Assembly (NCBI GenBank): GCA_902462635.1
Contig: CABQCN010000025.1
Span: 1-9,527 of the forward strand
Reading direction: 5' to 3'
From: an uncultured Oscillospiraceae bacterium
GTDB taxonomy: Bacteria > Bacillota > Clostridia > UBA1212 > UBA1255
Length of the DNA: 9,527 nt
Shown: positions 1 through 6,014 of the stretch, piece by piece
Layout: every line of letters begins with the position of its first letter
How positions within the stretch are numbered: the first letter of the stretch is position 1
The notes under the pieces: generated by a model
The model's input: only the letters and a program-made list of their open reading frames with translations
Told to the model about the DNA's origin: nothing
The model's database searches: none
Translations under genes and position numbers: made by a program

Positions 1-91
1 TAACTGCAAGAACATACAGCAGCAGCGTCCCGATGCAAGCCAGAATACGGCGGATGATACGGATAGACTTCTTCTTATTTCCTTGCTCCAT
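1..91 (-). CDS. Partial membrane protein, N-terminal 30 residues only
   Basis: The first 30 codons of a minus-strand gene run off the left edge of the window. The start is the ATG at 91-89, because the next in-frame codon but one upstream is a TGA stop (100-98). A purine-rich stretch (GAGGAAGGGG) lies about 12 bases upstream, a rather long spacing. The visible peptide begins with a polar, Lys/Arg-rich stretch (MEQGNKKKS, then IRIIRR) followed by a hydrophobic run (ILACIGTLLLYVLAV), which looks like a signal anchor or first membrane segment with the N-terminus inside the cell. It starts 49 bases after the PIG-L deacetylase gene on the same strand, so the two may be cotranscribed. Too little is visible to assign a family or function. 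Confidence 0.6.
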   Translation of the reverse strand, partial: MEQGNKKKSIRIIRRILACIGTLLLYVLAV

Positions 92-140
92 TTTGTTTCA
101 AAACCCCTTCCTCAACAGATCCCGGTATAAAATATTTATA

Positions 141-1604
141 TCATTCTTTCTTTTTTCTTTGCTTTCTGATCAGCAAACGCCCTGCCGTTCCGCCGAAGAG
201 CAGCGCGGCGGCGGGGATTGCCATCAACGGGAGAAAACGGCGGCCGTTCTTCTCGGAGAACGCAACGTTCCGGGCGGATACGGACGGAACAGAAAAAGAC
301 GGCGATGCGAATACCGCGGAAGCTGCAGCGCCGGTTGCCGGCATCGTAACCCGTATAGATACCGGGATACGGGTAGGCGTAGGCGCGGACGTGGGTTCCG
401 GCTCCGTCCGTATATTTTCAAACAAATCGGTTTTACGGAGATCCGCTCCCACCGTGCTCCGATACAAACCGAAGCACCGGCAATCGCCATAACCGTCCGT
501 CAGAACGGCAAAGGACCAGTGCTGCTGGGATTCGTGGCAGCGATATCCTTCGCGGGCCATCTCCAGCGCCGTCCTGCCTCCGAACGCCTGCAGTTTCAGA
601 TTCTCCCAATCCAGATAGAGCGTATTCTCCTGATATAAATGGATATATAATTTGGGCGTGTCCCACGCGCCGTATCGTACGGAGGATTCCGCATACTGTG
701 CAGAATCGGCCGCCGCAGGCACCGCTTTTGCCAGCATCTGCGCATTCAGCATATGTGCGCCGTGGCCGTATTCGCCACCGAAATCATGGCCGACAATCAC
801 AGAAGGACGGAACCGCCGGATCTGCTCCACCTGCCAAGCACAAACCGCCTCGCTGTCATAAATCGTTTCCGCTTCCTCCAGGCTGCCGGCGTACAGATCC
901 TTGAATTCGGAGAAAACGGGATATGCGCGTACGCCCACGGTCCACAGTCCGTTGAGAATTTCATGGACGCGGCGCTTCTCCGTATATTTATGATTCGTCA
1001 GATAGGCAACTTGTACGCACAGCTTGCGCTCTCCGGCATAATAAGGCATGATTCCGCCAAAAAACAAATGTTCGTCGTCTCCGTGCGTAGGAAACAACAG
1101 AAGCGCCGCGCGCTCGCAGGGCGGATTCCAGATTTGTACAAAGTCAGGCAGCGTTCCTTTTGTATACAGTGAAATTTCGCAAATCGCGGCGCCTGCCGGT
1201 ATATCGAGTGCAATTTCTGTCTGCGCGCCGCTTAAACGAATATATTCATGAAGGAAACCGTTTTGTCCGCAAGTATATAAAATGCCGCCTTCCGACAGCG
1301 TCCAAGGATCCGGAACATCCTCCCATATGATATAAAGGGAGGATACCGCCTTTTTTGCGGTAATCAGGATCGTATCCCGCGTTTCAAAAAGCAGCGACGT
1401 TTCAGATGAAGAATCCGTTATTTTACCGACATCCGGATTGGAAAGCGCGCGTATGAATGCCGAAGAAGTCAGATCTTCCGCGTCAATCGGCGGCGTTTCC
1501 TCCGCCGCTGCACTCCGCCAATCAAAAAAGGAATGCAATAATACAAATAATACCGATAGCGCGGCGAACAAAGCGATAAATTTACGGTTCTCTCTCTGAT
1601 GCAT
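141..1604 (-). CDS. Membrane-anchored PIG-L/LmbE-family deacetylase
   Basis: This 487-residue protein contains a PIG-L (LmbE-like) metal-dependent deacetylase domain. Family members usually remove the acetyl group from N-acetylglucosamine-type substrates; the substrate here is unknown. The signature is at residues 172-179 (PTHGDDEH, a variant of the family AHPDDE motif), with H174 and D177 as predicted zinc ligands and D176 as the likely general base. The second motif is at 272-284 (GHDFGGEYGHGAH), with H281 catalytic and H284 the third zinc ligand by family comparison. Residues 8-27 are a signal peptide or anchor, 45-165 a beta-rich region I do not recognise, 401-447 a Pro/Thr/Ser-rich linker, and 457-475 a second hydrophobic segment followed by a Lys/Arg-rich tail (RKQRKKKE). 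The catalytic part is therefore probably outside the cell, held by one or both ends. An AAGGA-type ribosome site lies 10 bases before the ATG. Family assignment is firm; function is inferred. Confidence 0.85.
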   Translation of the reverse strand: MHQRENRKFIALFAALSVLFVLLHSFFDWRSAAAEETPPIDAEDLTSSAFIRALSNPDVGKITDSSSETSLLFETRDTILITAKKAVSSLYIIWEDVPDPWTLSEGGILYTCGQNGFLHEYIRLSGAQTEIALDIPAGAAICEISLYTKGTLPDFVQIWNPPCERAALLLFPTHGDDEHLFFGGIMPYYAGERKLCVQVAYLTNHKYTEKRRVHEILNGLWTVGVRAYPVFSEFKDLYAGSLEEAETIYDSEAVCAWQVEQIRRFRPSVIVGHDFGGEYGHGAHMLNAQMLAKAVPAAADSAQYAESSVRYGAWDTPKLYIHLYQENTLYLDWENLKLQAFGGRTALEMAREGYRCHESQQHWSFAVLTDGYGDCRCFGLYRSTVGADLRKTDLFENIRTEPEPTSAPTPTRIPVSIRVTMPATGAAASAVFASPSFSVPSVSARNVAFSEKNGRRFLPLMAIPAAALLFGGTAGRLLIRKQRKKKE

Positions 1605-1637
1605 ACGATAGTTGTCCTTTGTTACTATGTGATATAC

Positions 1638-1666
1638 ATTATATCATATATGTCTTAAAATTACAA
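1638..1666 (-). promoter_or_regulatory. SigmaA-like promoter for the PIG-L gene
   Basis: On the minus strand a TTGTAA -35 box (1666-1661) and a perfect TATAAT -10 box (1643-1638) are separated by exactly 17 bases. The predicted transcript starts about 30 bases before the PIG-L ATG at 1604. The gene thus looks constitutively expressed by the vegetative polymerase and independent of the sporulation genes to its right. Confidence 0.7.
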
Positions 1667-1717
1667 TTTTTGTAAAATAAATGAGAATTCAAAGGCGTGC
1701 TCTGGAATTTTTTTCAA

Positions 1718-1745
1718 GTTTAAAAACCATAGACAAGGCAATAAT
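1718..1745 (+). promoter_or_regulatory. Candidate sigmaF-type promoter for sigG
   Basis: GTTTA (1718-1722) fits the sigmaF -35 pattern GYWTA, and GGCAATAAT (1737-1745) fits the -10 pattern GGNNANANT. The spacer is 14 bases, slightly shorter than the usual 15-16. Transcription of sigG by sigmaF in the forespore is established in Bacillus subtilis, so the assignment is biologically expected. I found no convincing sigmaA promoter in the right place. Predicted leader length is about 45 bases. The short consensus makes a chance match possible. Confidence 0.4.
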
Positions 1746-1799
1746 CAATATAAATACAAATACAGTAGGATGACAGTTCTCATTCGGAGGGTATGATTT

Positions 1800-2573
1800 A
1801 TGTTGATGAACAAAGTTGAAATCTGCGGTGTAAATACGAGCAAACTTCCGGTATTATCGGCTGACGAAAAAAAAGTTTTATTCGAAAAAATTTTAAAGGG
1901 AGACGAAAAAGCGCGCGAGGAATTCATACAGGGAAATCTGCGCCTGGTGCTCAGCGTGATCCAGCGTTTTAACAATCGCGGCGAAATGGTGGACGATTTG
2001 TTTCAGGTCGGCTGCATCGGCCTGATCAAAGCCATCGATAATTTCGACGTTACGCAGGAAGTACAATTTTCAACGTATGCGGTGCCGATGATCATCGGCG
2101 AAATCCGCCGCTATCTCAGAGATAACAATGCAATCCGCGTCAGCCGCTCCCTGCGCGATCTGGCTTATAAGGCCATGCAGGTACGCGAACAGCTTTTCAA
2201 TCAAAATAACAGAGAACCATCCGTGAGTGAAATTGCCAAAGAACTCGATGTGGAATGCGAGGACCTCGTCATGGCCATCGATTCCATACAGGATACCGTT
2301 TCCATGTTCGAACCGATTTTTCAGGACGGTACGGACACGGTCTGCGTCATGGACCAAATCAAAGACGAGCAGAATACCGACAGCGCATGGGAGCAGACAA
2401 TTACCATAAACGAAGCGATGAAAAAACTTTCGGACCGCGAACAGATGATCATCAACCTGCGTTTTTTCGAAGGACGCACACAAACAGAAATCGCCGACGA
2501 GATCGGCATTAGCCAGGCGCAAATTTCTCGGTTGGAGAAGAATGCGCTGAAGCACCTGCGGAAATATGTGTAA
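1800..2573 (+). CDS. sigG: RNA polymerase sporulation sigma factor SigG
   Basis: SigmaG directs late forespore transcription after engulfment, including small acid-soluble spore protein and germination genes. The 257-residue protein closely follows Bacillus SigG. It begins with the diagnostic stretch NKVEICGVNTSKLPVL (residues 4-19). Region 2 spans about 45-110 and includes NLRLVLSVIQRFNNRG and FSTYAVPMIIGEIRRYLRDNN. Region 3 follows from IRVSRSLRD (112-120), and region 4 covers about 205-257 with the helix-turn-helix at TQTEIADEIGISQAQISRLEK (228-248). The start at 1800 is supported by GGAGGG (1786-1791) 8 bases upstream; a second in-frame ATG lies at 1806. The gene is usually found directly downstream of sigE on the same strand. 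Here it is on the opposite strand and converges on sigE, so it cannot be reached by readthrough from spoIIGA-sigE and must use its own promoter. Confidence 0.95.
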   Translation: MLMNKVEICGVNTSKLPVLSADEKKVLFEKILKGDEKAREEFIQGNLRLVLSVIQRFNNRGEMVDDLFQVGCIGLIKAIDNFDVTQEVQFSTYAVPMIIGEIRRYLRDNNAIRVSRSLRDLAYKAMQVREQLFNQNNREPSVSEIAKELDVECEDLVMAIDSIQDTVSMFEPIFQDGTDTVCVMDQIKDEQNTDSAWEQTITINEAMKKLSDREQMIINLRFFEGRTQTEIADEIGISQAQISRLEKNALKHLRKYV

Positions 2574-2591
2574 TTGTTTTTACGGAGCAAA

Positions 2592-2621
2592 GCAAAGGCA
2601 CCCTGCGGAACGCAAGGTGCC
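2592..2621 (-). terminator. Terminator hairpin between sigG and sigE, best for sigE
   Basis: GGCACC-C-TGCG (2597-2607) pairs with CGCA-A-GGTGCC (2611-2621) around a three-base GAA loop. The single C/A mismatch on the plus strand becomes a G-U wobble in the minus-strand transcript, giving an 11-pair stem in the sigE mRNA about 19 bases after its stop codon. The following minus-strand sequence is only moderately U-rich (TTTGCTTTG). No T-run follows on the plus side, so termination of sigG here is less certain. The hairpin sits midway between the two convergent stop codons. Confidence 0.5.
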
Positions 2622-2639
2622 GGAAGCAGCGAATTTATC

Positions 2640-3371
2640 TTACATCCCGCTTTTCACGAGTTCTTTCCGTAGCCGCCCGATAATGCGTTTTTCCAGGCGT
2701 GAAATATAGGACTGCGAAATTCCAAGCATATCGGCGACTTCTTTTTGCGTGAGTTCTTCCCCGCCGGAAAACCCAAAACGCAAATCCATAATTTTACGCT
2801 CGCGCGGGGAAAGCTTGCTCAGCGCCGCGTAAAGCGTTTCCATATCCGATTCGTCCTCGATATCACGCGATACGATATCGTCTTCGCTGCTGAGGACATC
2901 TGAGAGCAGCAGCTCGTTGCCGTCCCAGTCGGCCTTCAGCGGCTCGTCGATCGAAACCTCCGCCTTCTGGCGGTTGCTCTTTCGCAAATACATCAATATT
3001 TCGTTTTCGATACAGCGGGAAGCGTACGTAGCAAGCTTGATATTTTTGTTCGGGACGAACGTGTTGATTGATTTGATCAGCCCAATGGTGCCGATCGAAA
3101 TCAGATCTTCTACATTGATATTCGTATTTTCAAATTTTTTAGCGATATATACAACGAGACGCAGGTTGTGTTCGATCAGGATCGAGCGCACATCGAGCGT
3201 GCAGTCGTCGAAATGTTTCATCAGATAGCTTTCCTCATCCGCGGAAAGCGGCGGCGGAAGCGTTTCCGGCCCGCCGATATAGAACACGCTGCCGGTGCAG
3301 CCCAGACCGAGCCGCCGTAGGACCTTCAGCCATTTCAACCGTAAAAACATTGTAAAATTCGATAAAATCAT
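2640..3371 (-). CDS. sigE: Pro-sigmaE, early mother-cell sporulation sigma factor
   Basis: SigmaE drives early mother-cell transcription in sporulation and is made as an inactive, membrane-associated precursor. The 243-residue protein has the characteristic pro-sequence: a basic, hydrophobic, amphipathic N-terminus (about residues 8-29) leading to FYIGG (30-34) and LPPPL (38-42), matching the Bacillus region where SpoIIGA cuts just before the mature end. Region 2 spans about 69-135 and contains [30 protein letters not shown] and [19 protein letters not shown]. Region 4 covers about 188-240 with the helix-turn-helix [21 protein letters not shown] (208-228). GGGAGG about 9 bases upstream supports the ATG at 3371. 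The gene lies 21 bases after the spoIIGA stop on the same strand, the usual spoIIG operon arrangement, so protease and substrate are produced together. Confidence 0.95.
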   Translation of the reverse strand: MILSNFTMFLRLKWLKVLRRLGLGCTGSVFYIGGPETLPPPLSADEESYLMKHFDDCTLDVRSILIEHNLRLVVYIAKKFENTNINVEDLISIGTIGLIKSINTFVPNKNIKLATYASRCIENEILMYLRKSNRQKAEVSIDEPLKADWDGNELLLSDVLSSEDDIVSRDIEDESDMETLYAALSKLSPRERKIMDLRFGFSGGEELTQKEVADMLGISQSYISRLEKRIIGRLRKELVKSGM

Positions 3372-3392
3372 AAAACCATTCCTCCCATTTTG

Positions 3393-4262
3393 TCATGCTA
3401 TCATATCAGGGGCCAAAAGCGCCCTGTATTTTTCATCCTCGGAAAGCGCTTTTTCATAAAGGCACACCACAACGTCGTTCAGCTCCGCGCCTTCTCCGCT
3501 TTCTTCGCTTACGCGAACCACATCCGCTTTGAAGCCCGGTAAAATTCCGTTTTCATTTCCCACGGAATGATACGGAATCAGACGAAAGCGCCGTTCCCAG
3601 CCTTCCGCGCCGCAGAGGATGGACGCGTCGTTCAGAATATCATCGGCGTCGTTTTCCCGGATATACTCCCGGATCTCCCTGGGAAGCATCTCTTCCAGCG
3701 CACCGAGTTCCGCCACAATGACAGACGTTCCGGTAAACGGATCCCGCAGCGAATTTCCCGTATCGATGATCGCCGGCAGCCACACGCCGTTGCCGGCGGC
3801 TCTTTCGAATTGTATGAATACTTTTGCTGCAGACTGGTCCGCGTGTCTGCGGATCCGGATACATCTTGCGATCACTATTACCAGCAGATAGCCGACACAT
3901 ACCGTCGTCAGGATATTGCTTGCGGATTTTACTTTTCCCGTCAGCAGAACCGCAAAAGAAATACCGGCAAACAGAAACGTCACGCCGTAGAAAATGGCGG
4001 AAAGACGGAGAAACTCCTTTCCCTTACGGGGAAAATATGTAACAAGCACCATGAATGCCGAGAGCAGGATTTTGCCGATCAGCGCGTGCAGAAACGCGCT
4101 GAGCCACAGCGAGAGCACTGCGTACAGCGTACCGATCGCGGCGCCGGCAAGAATCCGGTACCATTTCGACCGCCGGGATGCTACCAATGAAGTAATATGC
4201 AGGATCACATAATTCATGACCATGTTTTCAAATACGAGCACATCGATATAAACATCGTTCAC
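3393..4262 (-). CDS. spoIIGA: SpoIIGA, pro-sigmaE processing aspartic protease
   Basis: SpoIIGA is the membrane protease that removes the SigE pro-sequence at the asymmetric septum. The N-terminal half contains five hydrophobic segments, at roughly residues 5-28, 36-56, 60-77, 88-108 and 116-133. The cytoplasmic C-terminal half holds the aspartic protease motif DTGNSLRDP, with catalytic D167 counted from the GTG start. The protein ends YRALLAPDMIA, resembling other SpoIIGA C-termini. I place the start at GTG 4262 (289 residues, MNDVYIDV). The upstream ATG at 4268 is only one base from the GGGAGG ribosome site, whereas the GTG is 7 bases away, and the resulting N-terminus matches the family pattern with Tyr and Asp a few residues in. 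It is followed after 21 bases by sigE. A candidate Spo0A box and -10 box lie just upstream. Confidence 0.92.
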   Translation of the reverse strand: MNDVYIDVLVFENMVMNYVILHITSLVASRRSKWYRILAGAAIGTLYAVLSLWLSAFLHALIGKILLSAFMVLVTYFPRKGKEFLRLSAIFYGVTFLFAGISFAVLLTGKVKSASNILTTVCVGYLLVIVIARCIRIRRHADQSAAKVFIQFERAAGNGVWLPAIIDTGNSLRDPFTGTSVIVAELGALEEMLPREIREYIRENDADDILNDASILCGAEGWERRFRLIPYHSVGNENGILPGFKADVVRVSEESGEGAELNDVVVCLYEKALSEDEKYRALLAPDMIA

Positions 4263-4269
4263 AGGCATA

Positions 4270-4275
4270 CCTCCC
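4270..4275 (-). promoter_or_regulatory. Ribosome binding site that fixes the spoIIGA start at GTG
   Basis: GGGAGG on the minus strand lies 7 bases before GTG at 4262-4260 but only 1 base before ATG at 4268-4266. Only the GTG has workable spacing, so the ATG-initiated form, two residues longer, is unlikely. Confidence 0.75.
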
Positions 4276-4295
4276 GCATAAATTTATGTTTATAA

Positions 4296-4319
4296 ATTAT
4301 ATGTTATCTGAAAGTCGAA
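4296..4319 (-). promoter_or_regulatory. spoIIGA promoter -10 with candidate Spo0A box
   Basis: A perfect TATAAT -10 box on the minus strand (4301-4296) lies about 34 bases before the spoIIGA start. No good sigmaA -35 box is found 17 bases upstream. AGTCGAA on the plus strand (4313-4319) matches the Spo0A box TGTCGAA at six of seven positions and overlaps the spacer and -35 region. The Bacillus spoIIG promoter also lacks a normally spaced -35 and depends on Spo0A~P bound there. The regulatory reading is inferred from that parallel. Confidence 0.5.
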
Positions 4320-4360
4320 ATATGACTGTTTCTGTTTATAAAAAATTTAGTTTTATTTTA

Positions 4361-4391
4361 GTGATAGGATGAGCCGCTTTTGGCGTATAAT
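4361..4391 (+). promoter_or_regulatory. Candidate promoter for ylmC
   Basis: A perfect TATAAT -10 box (4386-4391) lies 38 bases before the chosen ylmC ATG. The best -35 is weak: GTGATA (4361-4366) with a long 19-base spacer. The predicted transcript would begin around 4398, so the TTG codon at 4403 would be almost at its 5' end, arguing for the downstream ATG. It diverges from the spoIIGA promoter about 85 bases away. An alternative sigma factor cannot be excluded. Confidence 0.4.
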
Positions 4392-4429
4392 AAAATAAAG
4401 CGTTGATTTCCGGTAAAATTGGTGTATTT

Positions 4430-4693
4430 ATGGGACGTATGAGTTTATTCCGCAATAATGAAGTCGTAAATTTATCGGACGGACGGCGTCTGGGGTACGT
4501 TTGCGACGCCGATGTAAATTTTGAGACGGGGCGCCTTGAAGCGATCATGGTTGCCGGTACCGGAAAATTATTCGGCTGCGCGTCCAAAGATTCCGAACTC
4601 ATCATTCCTTTCGAAAAGATACGAAAGATCGGGGATGACGTCATTATCGTAGATATCGAAGAACGCGTGCTGCGTTACTTGTTCAAGGGATAA
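4430..4693 (+). CDS. ylmC: YlmC/YmxH-family PRC-barrel protein
   Basis: This small protein of 87 residues is a single PRC-barrel domain of the YlmC/YmxH sporulation-associated family, whose molecular role is not established. Family features are NNEVVNLSDGRRLGYVCDADV near the N-terminus, the GRLEAIMVAG strand pair with GTGKLFG, and the closing IPFEKIRKIGDDVIIVD. I chose ATG 4430 because its N-terminus has the expected length, GGTG (4421-4424) lies 5 bases upstream, and the TTG at 4403 would sit at the very start of the predicted transcript. ATG 4439 is an alternative. In many spore formers the gene lies downstream of sigG on the same strand. Here it is alone on the plus strand between the minus-strand ftsZ and spoIIGA. 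Its stop codon overlaps the U-run of the ftsZ terminator read from the other strand. Confidence 0.82.
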   Translation: MGRMSLFRNNEVVNLSDGRRLGYVCDADVNFETGRLEAIMVAGTGKLFGCASKDSELIIPFEKIRKIGDDVIIVDIEERVLRYLFKG

Positions 4694-4728
4694 AAAAAAG
4701 CAGCATGCCCGCGTTCGGCGCATGCTGC
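4692..4728 (-). terminator. Intrinsic terminator of the ftsZ transcript
   Basis: GCAGCATGC (4700-4708) and GCATGCTGC (4720-4728) form a perfect nine-pair stem. A further CCG/CGG helix and a tight loop lie inside, with one bulged base. On the minus strand the stem is followed directly by eight T residues (4699-4692), and it lies 20 bases after the ftsZ stop codon. The plus side has no T-run, so it does not act as a normal terminator for ylmC. Confidence 0.88.
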
Positions 4729-4748
4729 CTGCATCTCTGGATCTCAAA

Positions 4749-5846
4749 TTATTTTCTGTTCTGGAGGAATGTAGGAACGTCGAAATCATCGTCCACGCGG
4801 ACTCTGCGTCTTCTGGAAGAATCCGGTTCTTCCGTTGGTGCGGCGGTAAGCGTCGTCTTCGTGTCGAGATCCATCGCATCCCCGATTTCCTGATCTTCGA
4901 ACCCGGCGGCGATTACGGTAATCTTCATCTCGTCGTTCATATCGTCTTTCGCTTCCATTGCGCCGAAGATAATCTGCGCGTCTGCGTCTACTTCTTCATG
5001 AACCTCGTTGTTTACAAGGGTCAGTTCCATCATATTGATATTGTCGCCGCAGTAATATACAAGGACGGATTTCGCGCCGCGGATACTCGTCTCGAGCAGC
5101 GGATTTTCAATTGCAAGCTTAAGCGCCTCTTCCGCACGGTTTTTACCGGACGCACGGCCCACGCCCATGTGTACGATTCCTTTGTTGGACATCGTTGTTT
5201 TGACGTCCGCAAAGTCGACGTTGACATCCGCGACATCCGTGATGATATCGCAGATTCCCTGTACGGAATTGCTGAGGACTTCGTCCACGAGTCGGAATGC
5301 GTTTTGGATGGTTACCTTTTCGTCTACGATTTTCATAATATTGTCATTGGGAATAATAACCAGGGAATCAACGCTCGTTTCCAGCTTTTCGATGCCTTTG
5401 AGTGCCGCCATCATTTTACGTCTGCCTTCAAAAGCGAACGGCTTGGTAACGACAGCCACCGTGAGGATTCCCAAACTTTTCGCAACTTCGGCAACCACCG
5501 GAGCCGCGCCCGTTCCGGTGCCGCCGCCCATTCCGGCCGTTATAAATACCATATCCACGCCCGTAAGAAGATTCGTAATCTCATCGCGGCTTTCCGTGGC
5601 GGCCTTTTCGCCGACTTCCGGATTCGCGCCGGCGCCGAGACCTCTGGTCAGCTTTTCGCCAAGCTGTATTTTGGTTCCCGCTTTCGATTTTAAAAGAACG
5701 TGCTTGTCCGTGTTCATCGCTATAAAATCGACACTGGTCATTCCTGATTCTATCATCCTGTCGACGGCATTATTTCCCCCGCCGCCGATCCCAATTACAA
5801 TGATTTTTGCATCCTTGCCCGCTTCACTGTCATATTCAATACTCAA
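4749..5846 (-). CDS. ftsZ: Cell division GTPase FtsZ
   Basis: FtsZ is the tubulin-like GTPase that polymerises into the Z ring at midcell and, in spore formers, also at the polar septum. The 365-residue protein is full length. Residues 17-26 hold the N-terminal nucleotide-binding loop (VIGIGGGGNN), and 107-113 the tubulin signature GGGTGTG. The T7 catalytic loop is NVDFADV at 209-215, with N209, D211 and D214 matching the conserved set. A short variable linker rich in acidic and Arg residues (about 322-350) precedes the conserved C-terminal peptide DDDFDVPTFLQNRK, which docks on FtsA and other partners. The start codon is TTG at 5846, with a strong AAGGAGGG 6 bases upstream and no in-frame ATG until codon 31. 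It follows ftsA after 168 bases, has its own promoter, and ends at a strong terminator. Confidence 0.97.
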   Translation of the reverse strand: MSIEYDSEAGKDAKIIVIGIGGGGNNAVDRMIESGMTSVDFIAMNTDKHVLLKSKAGTKIQLGEKLTRGLGAGANPEVGEKAATESRDEITNLLTGVDMVFITAGMGGGTGTGAAPVVAEVAKSLGILTVAVVTKPFAFEGRRKMMAALKGIEKLETSVDSLVIIPNDNIMKIVDEKVTIQNAFRLVDEVLSNSVQGICDIITDVADVNVDFADVKTTMSNKGIVHMGVGRASGKNRAEEALKLAIENPLLETSIRGAKSVLVYYCGDNINMMELTLVNNEVHEEVDADAQIIFGAMEAKDDMNDEMKITVIAAGFEDQEIGDAMDLDTKTTLTAAPTEEPDSSRRRRVRVDDDFDVPTFLQNRK

Positions 5847-5852
5847 GATAAG

Positions 5853-5860
5853 CCCTCCTT
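5853..5860 (-). promoter_or_regulatory. Strong ribosome binding site serving the ftsZ TTG start
   Basis: AAGGAGGG on the minus strand is followed by six bases (CTTATC) and then TTG at 5846-5844. The near-perfect anti-16S complementarity and spacing make TTG the convincing start; the next in-frame ATG, codon 31, would remove the first nucleotide-binding loop. Confidence 0.85.
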
Positions 5861-5919
5861 AAATTTCATCTTCTGTCTGCTGTATTCCATCATAATCCAA
5901 GATATTTACTATCCATAAT

Positions 5920-5948
5920 AATATACATCATCGACGTTTGTTATGCAA
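5920..5948 (-). promoter_or_regulatory. SigmaA-like promoter for ftsZ
   Basis: TTGCAT (5948-5943) and TATATT (5925-5920) on the minus strand are separated by exactly 17 bases. The sequence just upstream of the -35 box is an A/T tract (seven T residues at 5966-5960, then AAAATAT), resembling an UP element. The predicted leader to the TTG start is about 65 bases. This would allow ftsZ to be transcribed separately from ftsQ-sbp-ftsA. Confidence 0.65.
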
Positions 5949-6014
5949 TAGCATATTTTAAAAAAATAGCCGTTATTACCAGTATTTCTGGCATTTTACA
6001 GTATTTAACTGCCG

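Noticed and set aside
33..638. A 201-codon plus-strand frame opposite the 3' part of the PIG-L gene
   Set aside because: It is an Arg-rich translation with no recognisable domain, lying opposite a gene with clear motifs and a good ribosome site.
1661..1675. TTACA/TGTAA inverted repeat between the PIG-L gene and sigG
   Set aside because: The arms are only five bases in AT-rich DNA, and one arm is simply the -35 box of the PIG-L promoter.
4722..5693. A 323-codon plus-strand frame opposite ftsZ
   Set aside because: It lies wholly across from a full-length, highly conserved ftsZ, runs through the ftsZ terminator stem, and its translation (many F, H and R residues) fits no family.
5960..6005. 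Possible intrinsic terminator after ftsA
   Set aside because: There is a T7 run on the minus strand, but the nearby stems (CCAG/CTGG, AAT-GCC/GGC-T-ATT) are short, bulged or too far from it. The A/T tract is better explained as part of the ftsZ promoter.
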